The position numbers and the translations under genes were made by a program. Under the pieces are notes generated by a model. That model ran no database searches, was not told where the DNA came from, and saw only the letters and a list, made by a program, of their open reading frames with translations. Below, piece by piece: positions 41,621 through 49,763 of a stretch of 64,000 nucleotides of DNA (within the stretch, counting starts at the first letter, position 1; every line of letters begins with the position of its first letter). The stretch comes from Alloactinosynnema sp. L-07. Its GTDB lineage: Bacteria > Actinomycetota > Actinomycetes > Mycobacteriales > Pseudonocardiaceae. The stretch is from positions 2,046,001 through 2,110,000 of the forward strand of contig NZ_LN850107.1 of NCBI RefSeq assembly GCF_900070365.1, written 5' to 3'.

Positions 41621-42334
41621 TCAGTGAATGAGCACTGGTGTGCCGGGCGGTGCCGCTGAGGTCAGGACGGTCATGGCCGCGGCGGGCACGATGACCGATC
41701 CGTCGGTGGCCGGAGGGTGATGCTCGACGCCCGGCCACGCGTGGACTCCGACCGCGTCCAGCCCGGCGCCATGGCGCAGGTGCGTGGGTGCGTGCGCGGC
41801 GAGGACCAACGCCAGGTCCACCACGCCGCGCGCGGGCTCGACCGGTCCAAGGATGAAGGTGCGACCGCAGGGAGTCGGGCGACCGGGCTTGCCGACCCCA
41901 GCCACCCAGGTCCGCCTGTCGCCGAGTCGCTGCAAGGTCACCAGCCGAGTCCGGGTGTCGACGACCAGAAGGGTGTGGTGGTGAACCTGCTCGACCCGAT
42001 CGTCCGTCCGCACCCATCCCACGACGCCGTCGGGGCGACACGGCAGCAGCACCAGCACCCATCCCGGACACCTGTCGACCACGGGCACCCACAACGGCAA
42101 ACCCGGGGCGGCCCAAACCGGCAACACGGCCACCGGAGCCACCCGAGGGTCGGGGACAGGGCGGATCGGCACCGGCACCAGCGGCCGCAGCCGCACCAGC
42201 AGCGGCTGCCCGTGCGGGTCCTGGTCGCGGCCCAGTCGGTCGACGCGCGCGCAGTGATCAGCGATCGGCAACACCGGCCGCGACCCGCCGAGGTCCAATG
42301 GCGACAGTGTCGTCGATGCCGCCGCGACGCTCAT
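41621..42334 (-). CDS. Degenerate L,D-transpeptidase-like protein (Cys to Ser)
   Basis: 237 aa from ATG 42334, overlapping the upstream stop by 4 bp. It parallels the YkuD protein at 36431-37438: an SH3-like part (PGWVLVLLPCRPDGVVGWVR), a VVDTRTRLVTLQRLGDRRTW strand pair, GVGKPGRPTPCGRTFILGPV, then GVHAWP and ATDGSVIVPAAAM. In the catalytic motif SDGCVR the Cys is Ser and the Arg is absent, so transpeptidation should not occur. No membrane anchor or signal peptide is visible, so it may be cytoplasmic and act as a binding protein or be decaying. Confidence 0.7.
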   Translation of the reverse strand: MSVAAASTTLSPLDLGGSRPVLPIADHCARVDRLGRDQDPHGQPLLVRLRPLVPVPIRPVPDPRVAPVAVLPVWAAPGLPLWVPVVDRCPGWVLVLLPCRPDGVVGWVRTDDRVEQVHHHTLLVVDTRTRLVTLQRLGDRRTWVAGVGKPGRPTPCGRTFILGPVEPARGVVDLALVLAAHAPTHLRHGAGLDAVGVHAWPGVEHHPPATDGSVIVPAAAMTVLTSAAPPGTPVLIH

Positions 42335-43146
42335 GCCACCTCACCCGCCGCCGAATCCAGCGGGGGCGTGGCCCGCGCGGCCGCTTGGGCGCGGGCCAAC
42401 TCGCCCATGTACTCCGCGACGCGCACCAGGTGCGGCTCGGCCGGCTGGGCCTGCTCGACGCGACCGAGCAGGGCGCCGACGTTCAGGTACATGTGATCCA
42501 CCGGGCTCAACCGCCCGCCGCCACGAAGTTTGTTCAGGGCCCGGCCATAGCGGTCGGGCAGAAGCACCCGCACACGATGACGACCGGGTCGCCCTTCCGG
42601 GGTATGCAGCCAGACCAGCTCGGTGATCAGCAGGCTCGGCGCCAGCACCCGCGCCAGGAAATCCTCGGGATCGCCGCGATGGTCCCGGATGTGGTCGCGG
42701 ATGCCGTCCATGGCCCGCACGACCCCGGAGATCTCCTCATAGGTGCCGCTTGAGTTCCACGGTCGCAGGCCGGCCTCCCACGCAACGGCCTCGATGCGGG
42801 TGGCGTCCGGCAGCGGGGCGCCGAGGTAGGCCGCGCCCGCGAGATCGGCGAACAACGTCCACCACATCGAGAAGTTGCCGGCGATCCCGTCATCGACCGG
42901 GCCGTGTCCGGCGGGCAGACCCATGGAGGTCACGGTGGGGCGGAGTTCGTCGGCGCCGAGGACTGCCCAGTCCGGGCGGATTCCGTTGTCGCGCAGATAA
43001 AGCAGAACCCACCACAGGCTCTGGGCCTGGACCCACTGGCGGCCCTGTGCCACCTGGTAGGTGTCACGAAACAGCGGGATCACTCGGTGGGCCTTGCCCA
43101 GCTCGTCGTCGCCCAGTCGGGCTTGTCCGGTGCGGCCCTCGGTCAT
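42331..43146 (-). CDS. Hypothetical protein, 271 aa
   Basis: ATG 43146 overlaps the preceding stop as ATGA and the stop overlaps the next ATG, so the gene is translationally coupled on both sides. The product is soluble and Trp-rich (WVQAQSLWWVLLYLRDNG, NFSMWWTLFADLAGAAYLGA), mostly helical, with a C-terminal LARAQAAARATPP tail. No signal peptide, cysteine pair or known motif. Its position in the conjugation region suggests a cytoplasmic partner of the membrane proteins on either side; I do not recognise a family. Confidence 0.6.
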   Translation of the reverse strand: MTEGRTGQARLGDDELGKAHRVIPLFRDTYQVAQGRQWVQAQSLWWVLLYLRDNGIRPDWAVLGADELRPTVTSMGLPAGHGPVDDGIAGNFSMWWTLFADLAGAAYLGAPLPDATRIEAVAWEAGLRPWNSSGTYEEISGVVRAMDGIRDHIRDHRGDPEDFLARVLAPSLLITELVWLHTPEGRPGRHRVRVLLPDRYGRALNKLRGGGRLSPVDHMYLNVGALLGRVEQAQPAEPHLVRVAEYMGELARAQAAARATPPLDSAAGEVA

Positions 43147-43619
43147 CGCTGCCACCTCAGCGCCATGGCGGTGGCGGGGTCGACGGCGTGTGGGTGCGCA
43201 GTGTCGGCCGGGAGCCGGTCCACGATCGTCGGACCGCTCGGGCGCGGGTCTCGGCGCCGCGCGCGGCGTGCCAGCGGGAAGACGCGGCACAGCGCCACCA
43301 GCGCCCACACCGCTTCCACCAGCAGAAACACCCAATCACGCTCCGCTGCGGCGGCGACGGCCAAGCCGGCGGCGCCGGCGGCGTTCGCGCTCATGCACAT
43401 CAGCGCGCCCCCCGGCGTGGCCACGGCGGCGGCGATGCGGGCGGCGACACCACCGGCGACGCGAGCGACAGACCGAGTAGCCGCCCGACCGATGATCCGG
43501 ATGGTGATGCGACCGGCGAGGCTGCTGCCGGCGTCAGCCACTGGAGCTGCGATGGTGGTGGCGCCGAACGCGCTGAGTAGCAGCGTCCCGCCCGCCACCT
43601 CGATGACAGTGATCAACAT
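43143..43619 (-). CDS. Small polytopic membrane protein, 158 aa
   Basis: ATG 43619 with GAGGGG upstream. Hydrophobic segments at about 1-25 (LITVIEVAGGTLLLSAFGAT), 50-90 (Ala/Gly-rich) and 94-113 (DWVFLLVEAVWALVALCRVF) suggest two to three membrane passes, separated by Arg-containing loops (RITIRIIGRAATRSVARVAG). The C-terminus is basic and Pro-rich, probably cytoplasmic. Unknown function. It heads a block of coupled genes (43143-41621) and is preceded by two strong hairpins. Confidence 0.6.
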   Translation of the reverse strand: MLITVIEVAGGTLLLSAFGATTIAAPVADAGSSLAGRITIRIIGRAATRSVARVAGGVAARIAAAVATPGGALMCMSANAAGAAGLAVAAAAERDWVFLLVEAVWALVALCRVFPLARRARRRDPRPSGPTIVDRLPADTAHPHAVDPATAMALRWQR

Positions 43620-43660
43620 GCGGTTCCCCTCGTAGGAATTCGTTGTGTGGAACAGGAAGC

Positions 43661-43760
43661 GGCCCGCCGGTCCCGTCGACCGGCGGGCCGTTTCCTTGTC
43701 CGCATGTGTTGCTTGGTTGGCGGGACGCCCGCCCTCAGGGGGGAGTTGGGCGGGCGTCCC
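43661..43760 (-). terminator. Two strong stem-loops upstream of the 158-aa gene
   Basis: GGCCCGCCGGTC (43661-43672) pairs with GACCGGCGGGCC (43678-43689), and GGGACGCCCGCCC (43722-43734) pairs with GGGCGGGCGTCCC (43748-43760). They follow the SH3-like secreted gene (stop 43889) and probably terminate most of its transcripts. Confidence 0.6.
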
Positions 43761-43888
43761 GGGAGTGCGAAGGGGCAGCACGTTCGGCCGTCCCTCGCAC
43801 GGGCTGATGAGGTGACCGCCGGGTTGCCCGGCAGGTCGGTAGATGCACTGGGACTGAGTGGGTTCCGGGTCCGCAGCGCGGTGGTGTC

Positions 43889-44362
43889 CTACCTGCAGGC
43901 AGTCGGCCGGAGGTGGGGGTAGTTGTACAACCTGAGCCACAAGCTGCTGGTCCAACCCATCGCGTATGGGTAGGGCCGGGCCACCAGGTACCAGGTCCAT
44001 CCGTCGCTGCCGGTGGTGGAGCACAGCACGCTGACTTGCTGTCCCTTGAACAGGTATGCGACGAGTGAGCCGTTGACTGGGCTCGTGCGAATCCGAACGT
44101 AGTTGCCCGTCGAGTAGCCCGCGGCGGGTAGGTATCCGGCGGCCGCGGCTCGCACACCGGCGGCGCCCGAGATCGACGCCAGAGACGCCGAGTAGGCGTA
44201 GCCGGCGGTGGCACCGACCGGCGTCGCGACGTTGTTGTCGGTGGTGGAGACGCTGATCGTGGCGCCGGCCGGGGAGGCGGCGACCATCTGGGCCGAGGCC
44301 GGGACCGCAGCGGCCACGGCGGCGGTGACCGCGAGAGCGACGGCGAGGATTGCTTTACGCAT
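43889..44362 (-). CDS. Secreted SH3-like protein, 157 aa
   Basis: ATG 44362 with AAGGGGGA upstream. A signal peptide (MRKAILAVALAVTAAVAAAV, cleavage near PASAQ) is followed by a Ser/Thr/Ala-rich part. The C-terminal domain at about 85-157 resembles bacterial SH3: VRIRTSPVNGSLVAYLFKGQ, VSVLCSTTGSDGWTWYLVAR and WLRL near the end. Such domains bind peptidoglycan. The signal peptide resembles that of the next small gene (44534), suggesting a duplicated secretion leader. Unknown role; perhaps a wall-binding accessory of the transfer system. Confidence 0.65.
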   Translation of the reverse strand: MRKAILAVALAVTAAVAAAVPASAQMVAASPAGATISVSTTDNNVATPVGATAGYAYSASLASISGAAGVRAAAAGYLPAAGYSTGNYVRIRTSPVNGSLVAYLFKGQQVSVLCSTTGSDGWTWYLVARPYPYAMGWTSSLWLRLYNYPHLRPTACR

Positions 44363-44398
44363 AACAGATTTTCCCCCTTGGATGTGTGGATCGGCTCT

Positions 44399-44442
44399 CG
44401 TGGCCGCCGGTGCCCCGGGGAAGTGGGGCACCGGCGGCCACG
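44399..44442 (-). terminator. 18-bp perfect hairpin between two small secreted genes
   Basis: The 18-nt arm 44399-44416 is exactly complementary to 44425-44442 across an 8-nt loop (GGGGAAGT). It is the strongest stem in the window and lies 36 nt before ATG 44362. Confidence 0.7.
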
Positions 44443-44533
44443 ACGAGCCACCGATCACGATGTGATCGGCGTCGGACGCGGCCGGCCTTGTTCAGGCGCG
44501 CACCGACAGGTCAGGACTGCGTGATCGGGCCGA

Positions 44534-44719
44534 TCACGGCCACGGGTCCTGGATTGCGGGCCCGACCGGGGCCTGCCCTTCGCTGTGGCCGTACTTGTAG
44601 GCGTAGCCGTAGCCGTGGGTTGTGCTCGGCGCGTCCGCCGAGATCGCGGCGAGGGCCGGAGTGGCGGCGCCCAGCGCAGCCGCGACCGCGAGAGCGCCGA
44701 CGATGATCGCTTTTCGCAT
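44534..44719 (-). CDS. Small secreted peptide, 61 aa
   Basis: ATG 44719 with AAGGGA upstream. The signal peptide MRKAIIVGALAVAAALGAAT closely resembles that of the 157-aa protein (MRKAI and Ala-rich core). Cleavage near ALAA would release a mature peptide of about 35 residues with ISADAPSTTHGYGYAYKYGH, rich in Tyr, Gly and His, and a Pro-rich end. It contains no cysteine. Function unknown; a wall-associated or signalling peptide are both possible. Confidence 0.5.
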   Translation of the reverse strand: MRKAIIVGALAVAAALGAATPALAAISADAPSTTHGYGYAYKYGHSEGQAPVGPAIQDPWP

Positions 44720-44761
44720 GGTGGAGATCCCTTCTTCGGGGTGCGTGCCGGCCCCGGCCGC

Positions 44762-44793
44762 GGCCGGCACCCGGAGGTGGTCGGGTGCCGGCC
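44762..44793 (-). terminator. 12-bp hairpin before the 61-aa gene
   Basis: GGCCGGCACCCG (44762-44773) pairs with CGGGTGCCGGCC (44782-44793). It lies between the 34-aa and 61-aa genes, continuing the pattern of a stem-loop after each small gene of this stretch. Confidence 0.6.
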
Positions 44794-44900
44794 GCTCATT
44801 GGGGCCCGCCGACCACAGGTTGTGGCCGGCGTTCATGGGGCAGACCGCGATGGGTCGCCGGGGTCAGGTCCGCGCAGGACTCGATGCGCGGACCGAGTGG

Positions 44901-45005
44901 TCAGTGCTGATCCGCCACAGGTGGTTGGTCGACGTCGCCGACGGCGCCCAGGTCCCACCCGCTCATGACCGTGGCGGCATCGGAGTCGAGTCGGGCATTG
45001 CTCAT
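44901..45005 (-). CDS. 34-aa peptide gene at the head of the minus-strand region
   Basis: ATG 45005 with a strong GGGGGGAA SD seven or eight nt upstream. It encodes MSNARLDSDAATVMSGWDLG followed by 14 residues ending PPVADQH: acidic, no cysteine, no hydrophobic signal. Size and composition would suit a small regulatory or precursor peptide, but no modification enzyme is adjacent. It is the first gene I can support on this strand after the LuxR regulator. Confidence 0.45.
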   Translation of the reverse strand: MSNARLDSDAATVMSGWDLGAVGDVDQPPVADQH

Positions 45006-45767
45006 CGTGTTCCCCCCGGAACGGTGAAGGCTGGCCGCCGTGACCTGCCCGGTTGTGGTGCCGGAGGGCCGGCGCGGGACTTGCCCCGCACCGCGCCGGC
45101 CTTCGGCTCCCCCTCGTACGCCCTGGGCTCCGCCCCCCGCAGTGCCCAAGGTGTCCACCGAGTCGCCGTCTATCTGGCGTGGTGAGTCACACCAACCGAC
45201 GCGATTTACTTCCCGGTGTGACGAGGGATTTCCGCTCGCCCTGCACGGTTGTCCCGGTTCGAGCGGCTGAGATCAACGCTAGGCGCGGCAGCATTGGCTG
45301 TGAACTCGTGCTTCCACCTGTATTTCCCGACCGGTCCACACTTGCCCCCGGTGATTCCACTGGGGGGGCGTTGGGCGGCACCATTCGACGAATCGGAACC
45401 CGGTCGAACCACACCACCCGCAGTCGATCGTGGCTGCCAGTAGTCGGCACCACGCAGCCGCTGTGAGTCTTTGACCTGGGAGTTTGATGCCTGGGTGCAG
45501 AAGGTCGTGTCGATTCCCGATGTACCAAGGGTGGAACCCCGTGGCGTTGACGGATACCCCGTGGTACTCGGGACGGTACCCCCGTGGTCGCACCCGGGCG
45601 CCTGGCGCCATGAGAGGCCCGCGCGGCGGCGCGGGAATTTCTAGCGCGGACGGTTCGCGCGCGGACCGAAGGAGACCACGTGCCCTTCGGCACGCGCACG
45701 CAGTCCGGACCCTGCAGTCGGTGACGGCCGGGGCGTCGCGGGTTCGGGATCTGGGCCCGAGTCACAC
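45006..45767. other. Gene-poor spacer between the conjugation region and the LuxR gene
   Basis: About 760 bp with no frame that combines an SD with credible composition. It probably contains the promoter of the minus-strand genes starting at 45005, but no convincing -35/-10 pair could be assigned. Around 45550-45590 a GTGGTAC/GGTACC-rich stretch shows short imperfect repeats. Confidence 0.4.
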
Positions 45768-45860
45768 ATGGATGCCATCAGCTACGCCGATGCCGCGCGC
45801 CGATTGCTCAACATCGTCGCCGCGATCCGCGGCTCAGAGCGAGCAGTCCTCACGCGTTGA
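45768..45860 (+). CDS. Possible 30-aa peptide
   Basis: ATG 45768 opens MDAISYADAARRLLNIVAAI plus RGSERAVLTR and stop, with natural amphipathic-helix composition. No good SD is seen, so it could be a remnant. It ends 54 nt from the stop of the convergent LuxR gene. Confidence 0.25.
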   Translation: MDAISYADAARRLLNIVAAIRGSERAVLTR

Positions 45861-45913
45861 CGCGGGCCAGCGTGCAGTCCGGTGCGGTCCGCGTGAGGCC
45901 TGCCCAGGGAGCC

Positions 45914-48382
45914 CTACCTGCGGTCGGCGACGCAGGTCAGATGCCAATGCGCCAGGCCTGCCCTGTTTGCCGCGCCGACCTTGGCCAGGGCGTTGCTGAC
46001 ATGCCATTCCACGGTGCGTTCAGACACGACGAGCTCCGCGGCGATCTGCCTGTTGGAGTATCCGCGCGCCACGAGCGCGACGACCTGCGACTCCCGTGCG
46101 GTCAACCCACTTAGGCGCTGGTCTTCCGCCACCTCGGCATCGGTCGAAGTCGGGTCTGGTGTGTCCAAGGTGGACAGCGCGAGGGTGACCACATCCTTGC
46201 GGCACAATGCTTCCCCGGCCTCAACCCGCGTGGCGTACCCGTTCTCGCCCAGCGCCCTGAGCACCGCAGACCTCGCGGTGATCTCCACCCTCGAGAACGG
46301 GCCGATGCCGCTGACACTGACTCCGACGTGGCGCTGCAGTCCGCGCACGGCGCCGATCAGTGTCGCGGCTGCGGAATGGTCGCCTCGACCAGCGGCGACC
46401 ATGGCCGCCAACCAGGTCGTCCAGGTCATGCCGCTGAAGTCGCCGAGGTCGTCATGGATCAGCAAAGCGCGGTGGAGCACCCGCGCGGCTTGGTCGATGT
46501 CGCCGTGTTGGTGCTCCGACAGCGCCAATGCCCACAACGCCCAGCTCACAGCCCACTCCGCGCCGGCCGCTTCGGCGTCGGCGAGGACGTCGCGGGCCCT
46601 GTCGATGGCCCTGGCGTCGCCGTGGAATCCGTCTGCGATGGTGGCGAACAGCCTGCACCGTGCCGCGTCGCTGCGCTCACCCTCGGCGGTGGCCGCGTCC
46701 ACGGCTTGGTCGAGCACACGGACGCTCTGGGCCCACGTGTCCCGATCCGGGCTCAGCGCCATGCCCACGCCGGTCACGAACAACATCGTGGACTGCGTCG
46801 GCCCGCCCAACGCCTCGGCGTGGCCGAGGGCATCGACGAGCATCGACAGCCCGGACCCGGTGTCGCCCTGGCTGAACGCGGCGAATGCCTCCAACGCGGT
46901 CGCCGTGACCATCAACGGCGTCGGCGGCCCAGTTGGTTGTCGGCTGCGGGCCTGGGCCAACGCGCGCCGACTGGTGGCCAGCAGCGACCCGTACATGTGC
47001 ACCCGGGACCGCGCGAGGTCCACCGCGAGCGCCAGGCCGCGATCGCTTTCGTCGGGCCGGTCGAGGAAGTAGTTGATGGACTCGGTGATGCTCGATATCG
47101 ACCCGGTCAGCGCTCGCAGCAGTTCGACCTCTTCCGGGCCGAACCAGTCCGTCGCGGTGTATCGCGCCAGGAATGCGAAGTATTCCGCGTGCGCGCGGCG
47201 CACGCGGTCGCGGTCGATCCCGGTTGGATCGAGGTGACGACCGTAGCGGCGCAGGGAGTCCAGCATGCGAAACCAGGTGTCGCCCCAGGGCTGGGAGATC
47301 GTGGTCAGGATCGAGGTGTCCAGCAGCCGGGCCAACCCGTCGAGGGCGTCGGATTCTGCGATGCCCAGTTGGGCGCACAGATCGACGGCCAGGCGCGGGC
47401 AGAAGTCCCCGTGGAATTCGGCCAGCACGGCCCACATGACCCGCTCGTGCTCGCTGGCCAGCGAGTACGACCAGTCCATCGTGGCGCGCAGGGTCCTGTG
47501 GTGGCTCTGCTCGGCGTGCGGATCCTCGCCCACCTGGTCCAGCGACGCGCGCACGGCCTCGACGACCGCGCCAAGGTCACGCACACGAAGCCTGCCCACC
47601 ACCAACTCGATGGCCAGGGGCAGCCCATCTACAAGTGCACACAGCCTCGCGGCGTCAGGGTCGTCCGGCGACACCGTCACCTGCGCCGCGGCAGCGCGCG
47701 CCACCAGTAGCCGTACGGCCTCACTGGGGCGTCCGTCGGCCGGGACCTGGTTCAGCGGCGGCACGTCGACCCGGTGCTCGCCTTGCAACCCCAGCGTGGC
47801 CCGGCTGGTCGCCAGGACACGCAGCCGGGGCGCGGCTCGCAGCAGCGCCCGCAGTATGGGAACCAACAGCGACAACGCATGCTCGCAGTTGTCGATCACC
47901 AGGAGCAGGTCCCGGCCGCGTAGGTGCTCGATCAGCCGTGTGTGCGGCGTGTCCGGCGAGTTGTCCAGGATTCCGACCGCGGTCAGCAGCCGCGAGTAGA
48001 GCTGGGCGTGATCATCTCCGGGGACATCGGCGAGTTCGGCCACCGCGACCCCGTGTGCGAAACGCTGCGACGCCTCGGCCCACGCGGCCGCCCGCATACC
48101 CGCGCGGGTCTTGCCCACACCACCAGGGCCTGTCAACGTCACCAGCCGGTGCTCGGACCCCAGCAGGCGTCCGATCTCCTCCAGCAGGGAAGCACGCCCG
48201 ATGAACGTGTCCATGTAGGACGGAACGCCCACTCCTGGCGCCGGATCATGCCCGGCGCAGTCGGTGTTGGGACCCCGCACCTCATGTCCCCGCCCGGCCA
48301 CCGCCCACGGTGCCAGCGTCATGGCTGCGGGCACGAACCCACCGTCGCGCGCCGACGTCTCCGACTCGCTCACCACCGCCAT
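45914..48382 (-). CDS. LuxR-family regulator with NB-ARC-type ATPase and TPR region
   Basis: 822 aa; ATG 48382 is favoured (GGGGGTAAGG upstream) over one 15 nt earlier. An N-terminal linker is followed by an AP-ATPase domain: FIGRASLLEEIGRLLG, Walker A TLTGPGGVGKTRAG (about 80), Walker B LLLVIDNCEHALSL (about 160) and ATSRATLGLQGEH. The middle (about 360-740) is helical with TPR-like repeats. The C-terminus is a LuxR HTH, LTARESQVVALVARGYSNRQ with SERTVEWHVSNALAKVGA. It should be an ATP-dependent, ligand-gated transcription factor. Its target is unknown; the nearest candidates are the divergent spacer and the conjugation region. Confidence 0.88.
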   Translation of the reverse strand: MAVVSESETSARDGGFVPAAMTLAPWAVAGRGHEVRGPNTDCAGHDPAPGVGVPSYMDTFIGRASLLEEIGRLLGSEHRLVTLTGPGGVGKTRAGMRAAAWAEASQRFAHGVAVAELADVPGDDHAQLYSRLLTAVGILDNSPDTPHTRLIEHLRGRDLLLVIDNCEHALSLLVPILRALLRAAPRLRVLATSRATLGLQGEHRVDVPPLNQVPADGRPSEAVRLLVARAAAAQVTVSPDDPDAARLCALVDGLPLAIELVVGRLRVRDLGAVVEAVRASLDQVGEDPHAEQSHHRTLRATMDWSYSLASEHERVMWAVLAEFHGDFCPRLAVDLCAQLGIAESDALDGLARLLDTSILTTISQPWGDTWFRMLDSLRRYGRHLDPTGIDRDRVRRAHAEYFAFLARYTATDWFGPEEVELLRALTGSISSITESINYFLDRPDESDRGLALAVDLARSRVHMYGSLLATSRRALAQARSRQPTGPPTPLMVTATALEAFAAFSQGDTGSGLSMLVDALGHAEALGGPTQSTMLFVTGVGMALSPDRDTWAQSVRVLDQAVDAATAEGERSDAARCRLFATIADGFHGDARAIDRARDVLADAEAAGAEWAVSWALWALALSEHQHGDIDQAARVLHRALLIHDDLGDFSGMTWTTWLAAMVAAGRGDHSAAATLIGAVRGLQRHVGVSVSGIGPFSRVEITARSAVLRALGENGYATRVEAGEALCRKDVVTLALSTLDTPDPTSTDAEVAEDQRLSGLTARESQVVALVARGYSNRQIAAELVVSERTVEWHVSNALAKVGAANRAGLAHWHLTCVADRR

Positions 48383-48875
48383 GGCCCTTACCCCCAACTC
48401 CTCGCGCGTCGCGGCTACGCCATCGAGGTGATCACTCGATGTAGCCGCCGATGGACCAGAGACCCGTGCTGACGAGTGATCAAACGAGCCCTCAGAGGCT
48501 CAAAACTCGAAACCCGCTACACGTTGTCACCAAATCCGACCCTACCGGGTCCTGCAAGGTCTAAACTGTCGCTCTATGTAACAACAAGTCCTTTCCTGAC
48601 ATTCGTCTGATCTGTCACCCGATTGGAGTAGCAACGGTGAGGTGCCTGACTACGCTGGGTGCTTGGCCGGGTGAGAACCGCTGGGCCGTGAGGATTTGAC
48701 GAAACGCGCACGGGCGGGAGGATTGCGGAGATGCCCAGACCAACCGCTACGCGGGTGAACGCTCGCAGTGGACAGCGGAGGGTGGGTCGTCGGCGATTTG
48801 GGGGCTGGCGGTCAATCCGGCGGCTTCACGTGGTCGGAACTGAGCCGCGCACGCCCCTACGCCCAGCGAGCTGGA
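48383..48875. other. Promoter region of the LuxR gene, otherwise empty
   Basis: About 490 bp. 48470-48640 is clearly less GC-rich than its surroundings (AT-containing stretches such as CTCTATGTAACAACAAG), which fits regulatory DNA for the regulator on the minus strand. A weak 20-codon frame (GTG 48637) with GGAG upstream exists but has no other support. Confidence 0.4.
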
Positions 48876-48910
48876 CTCGCCCGCCGTCCGGAATTCCGAC
48901 GGCGGGCGAG
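48876..48910 (-). terminator. 13-bp hairpin ending the XRE-ImmA-MpaB operon
   Basis: CTCGCCCGCCGTC (48876-48888) pairs with GACGGCGGGCGAG (48898-48910); the loop contains GGAATTCC. It begins 10 nt after the stop of the MpaB-like gene on the minus strand. Confidence 0.75.
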
Positions 48911-48920
48911 ATCCGGCGGT

Positions 48921-49763
48921 TCAGGACTGCGGCGGGCCCAGCTGTTCCAAGCTGTATCCGTCCGGGTAGCCGGGGGTCACCCCGTCCGGGGTGAAGCCGG
49001 AGTTGGTGGGGGCCTTGTGCCACCGAAGGATCCTGGCGCGAACCTTGAAGATCAGGCGGATCAGCCCGCGGGCAGGGGCCGACGGACCGTTGACGCCAAG
49101 TGCGTGCCGTAGCGCGTCGTCGAGTAGCGCGTTGCCGAAGGTGATGCCTAGGAAGGCCAGCCGCGGGGGGAACCTGTTGGTGAACAGCTTGTGGCTGGCG
49201 TGAAGCAGTCGCTGGCCGTGCTCGTTCGGGGCCAGGTGGATGCTCTCGTAGCGGTCGAACCACTGCTCGAAGGCCTCGAAGGTCGCGGGGATGTCGGTGA
49301 TCCCCATCCGCCCGCCCATCTCGGCGTAGAAGCGGTGGGCCGCAGCGGTTTCCGTCGCGGTGGGTTGGCGCCAGCCGTAATTACGCAGCCAGCGCATCCA
49401 GGGAATGAGGAAGACCCCGAGCACGTAGAGGAACTGATCGTTGGTGATGTCCCAGCGGCTGTGCATCGCGTTCATCGCGTTCAGCACGCGCTGCGAACGA
49501 GGGTGGTCGAAGCCGTGCTCGATGATCTCGAAGACCATGAGGCCGGTGTCCTCGCCCCGTTTGATCGGACGTGCGGCGATCTCGCCGCTGCCGCCGAGCA
49601 CCGCAGCGATGCCGGGAATGGCGTAGGTGCGATAGAAGGCCATCTGTAGCGACAGCGCGGTGTCGAAGGTGAAGTCGTGCAGCGCGGTGTAGCGGATGAT
49701 CTTCTCGTAGTCGACGTCTGGGTCGAGGGTTTCGATGAGCTTCACGTAATGCCTGCGGTCCAT
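48921..49763 (-). CDS. Oxygenase MpaB-like (DUF2236) protein
   Basis: 280 aa from ATG 49763, overlapping the preceding stop (TGATG). Sequence features match the DUF2236/MpaB family: IIRYTALHDFTFDTALSLQM, AFYRTYAIPGIAAVLGGSGE, RPIKRGEDTGLMVFEIIEHG, NAMHSRWDITNDQFLYVLG with FLIPWMRW, and an NRFPPRLAFLGITFGNALL end. Members include haem-dependent latex-clearing relatives and MpaB, which cleaves a prenyl chain; most are uncharacterised. A hydrophobic or polyprenyl substrate is the family-level guess. It is the last gene of a four-gene operon with an XRE regulator and metallopeptidase. Confidence 0.75.
   Translation of the reverse strand: MDRRHYVKLIETLDPDVDYEKIIRYTALHDFTFDTALSLQMAFYRTYAIPGIAAVLGGSGEIAARPIKRGEDTGLMVFEIIEHGFDHPRSQRVLNAMNAMHSRWDITNDQFLYVLGVFLIPWMRWLRNYGWRQPTATETAAAHRFYAEMGGRMGITDIPATFEAFEQWFDRYESIHLAPNEHGQRLLHASHKLFTNRFPPRLAFLGITFGNALLDDALRHALGVNGPSAPARGLIRLIFKVRARILRWHKAPTNSGFTPDGVTPGYPDGYSLEQLGPPQS

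Noticed and set aside
45006..45767. Several open frames of 60-190 codons on both strands
   Set aside because: None has an SD with credible composition, and they overlap each other in all frames.
48731..48994. 87-codon plus-strand frame
   Set aside because: Arg-rich, runs through the terminator and into the 3' end of the MpaB-like gene on the other strand.
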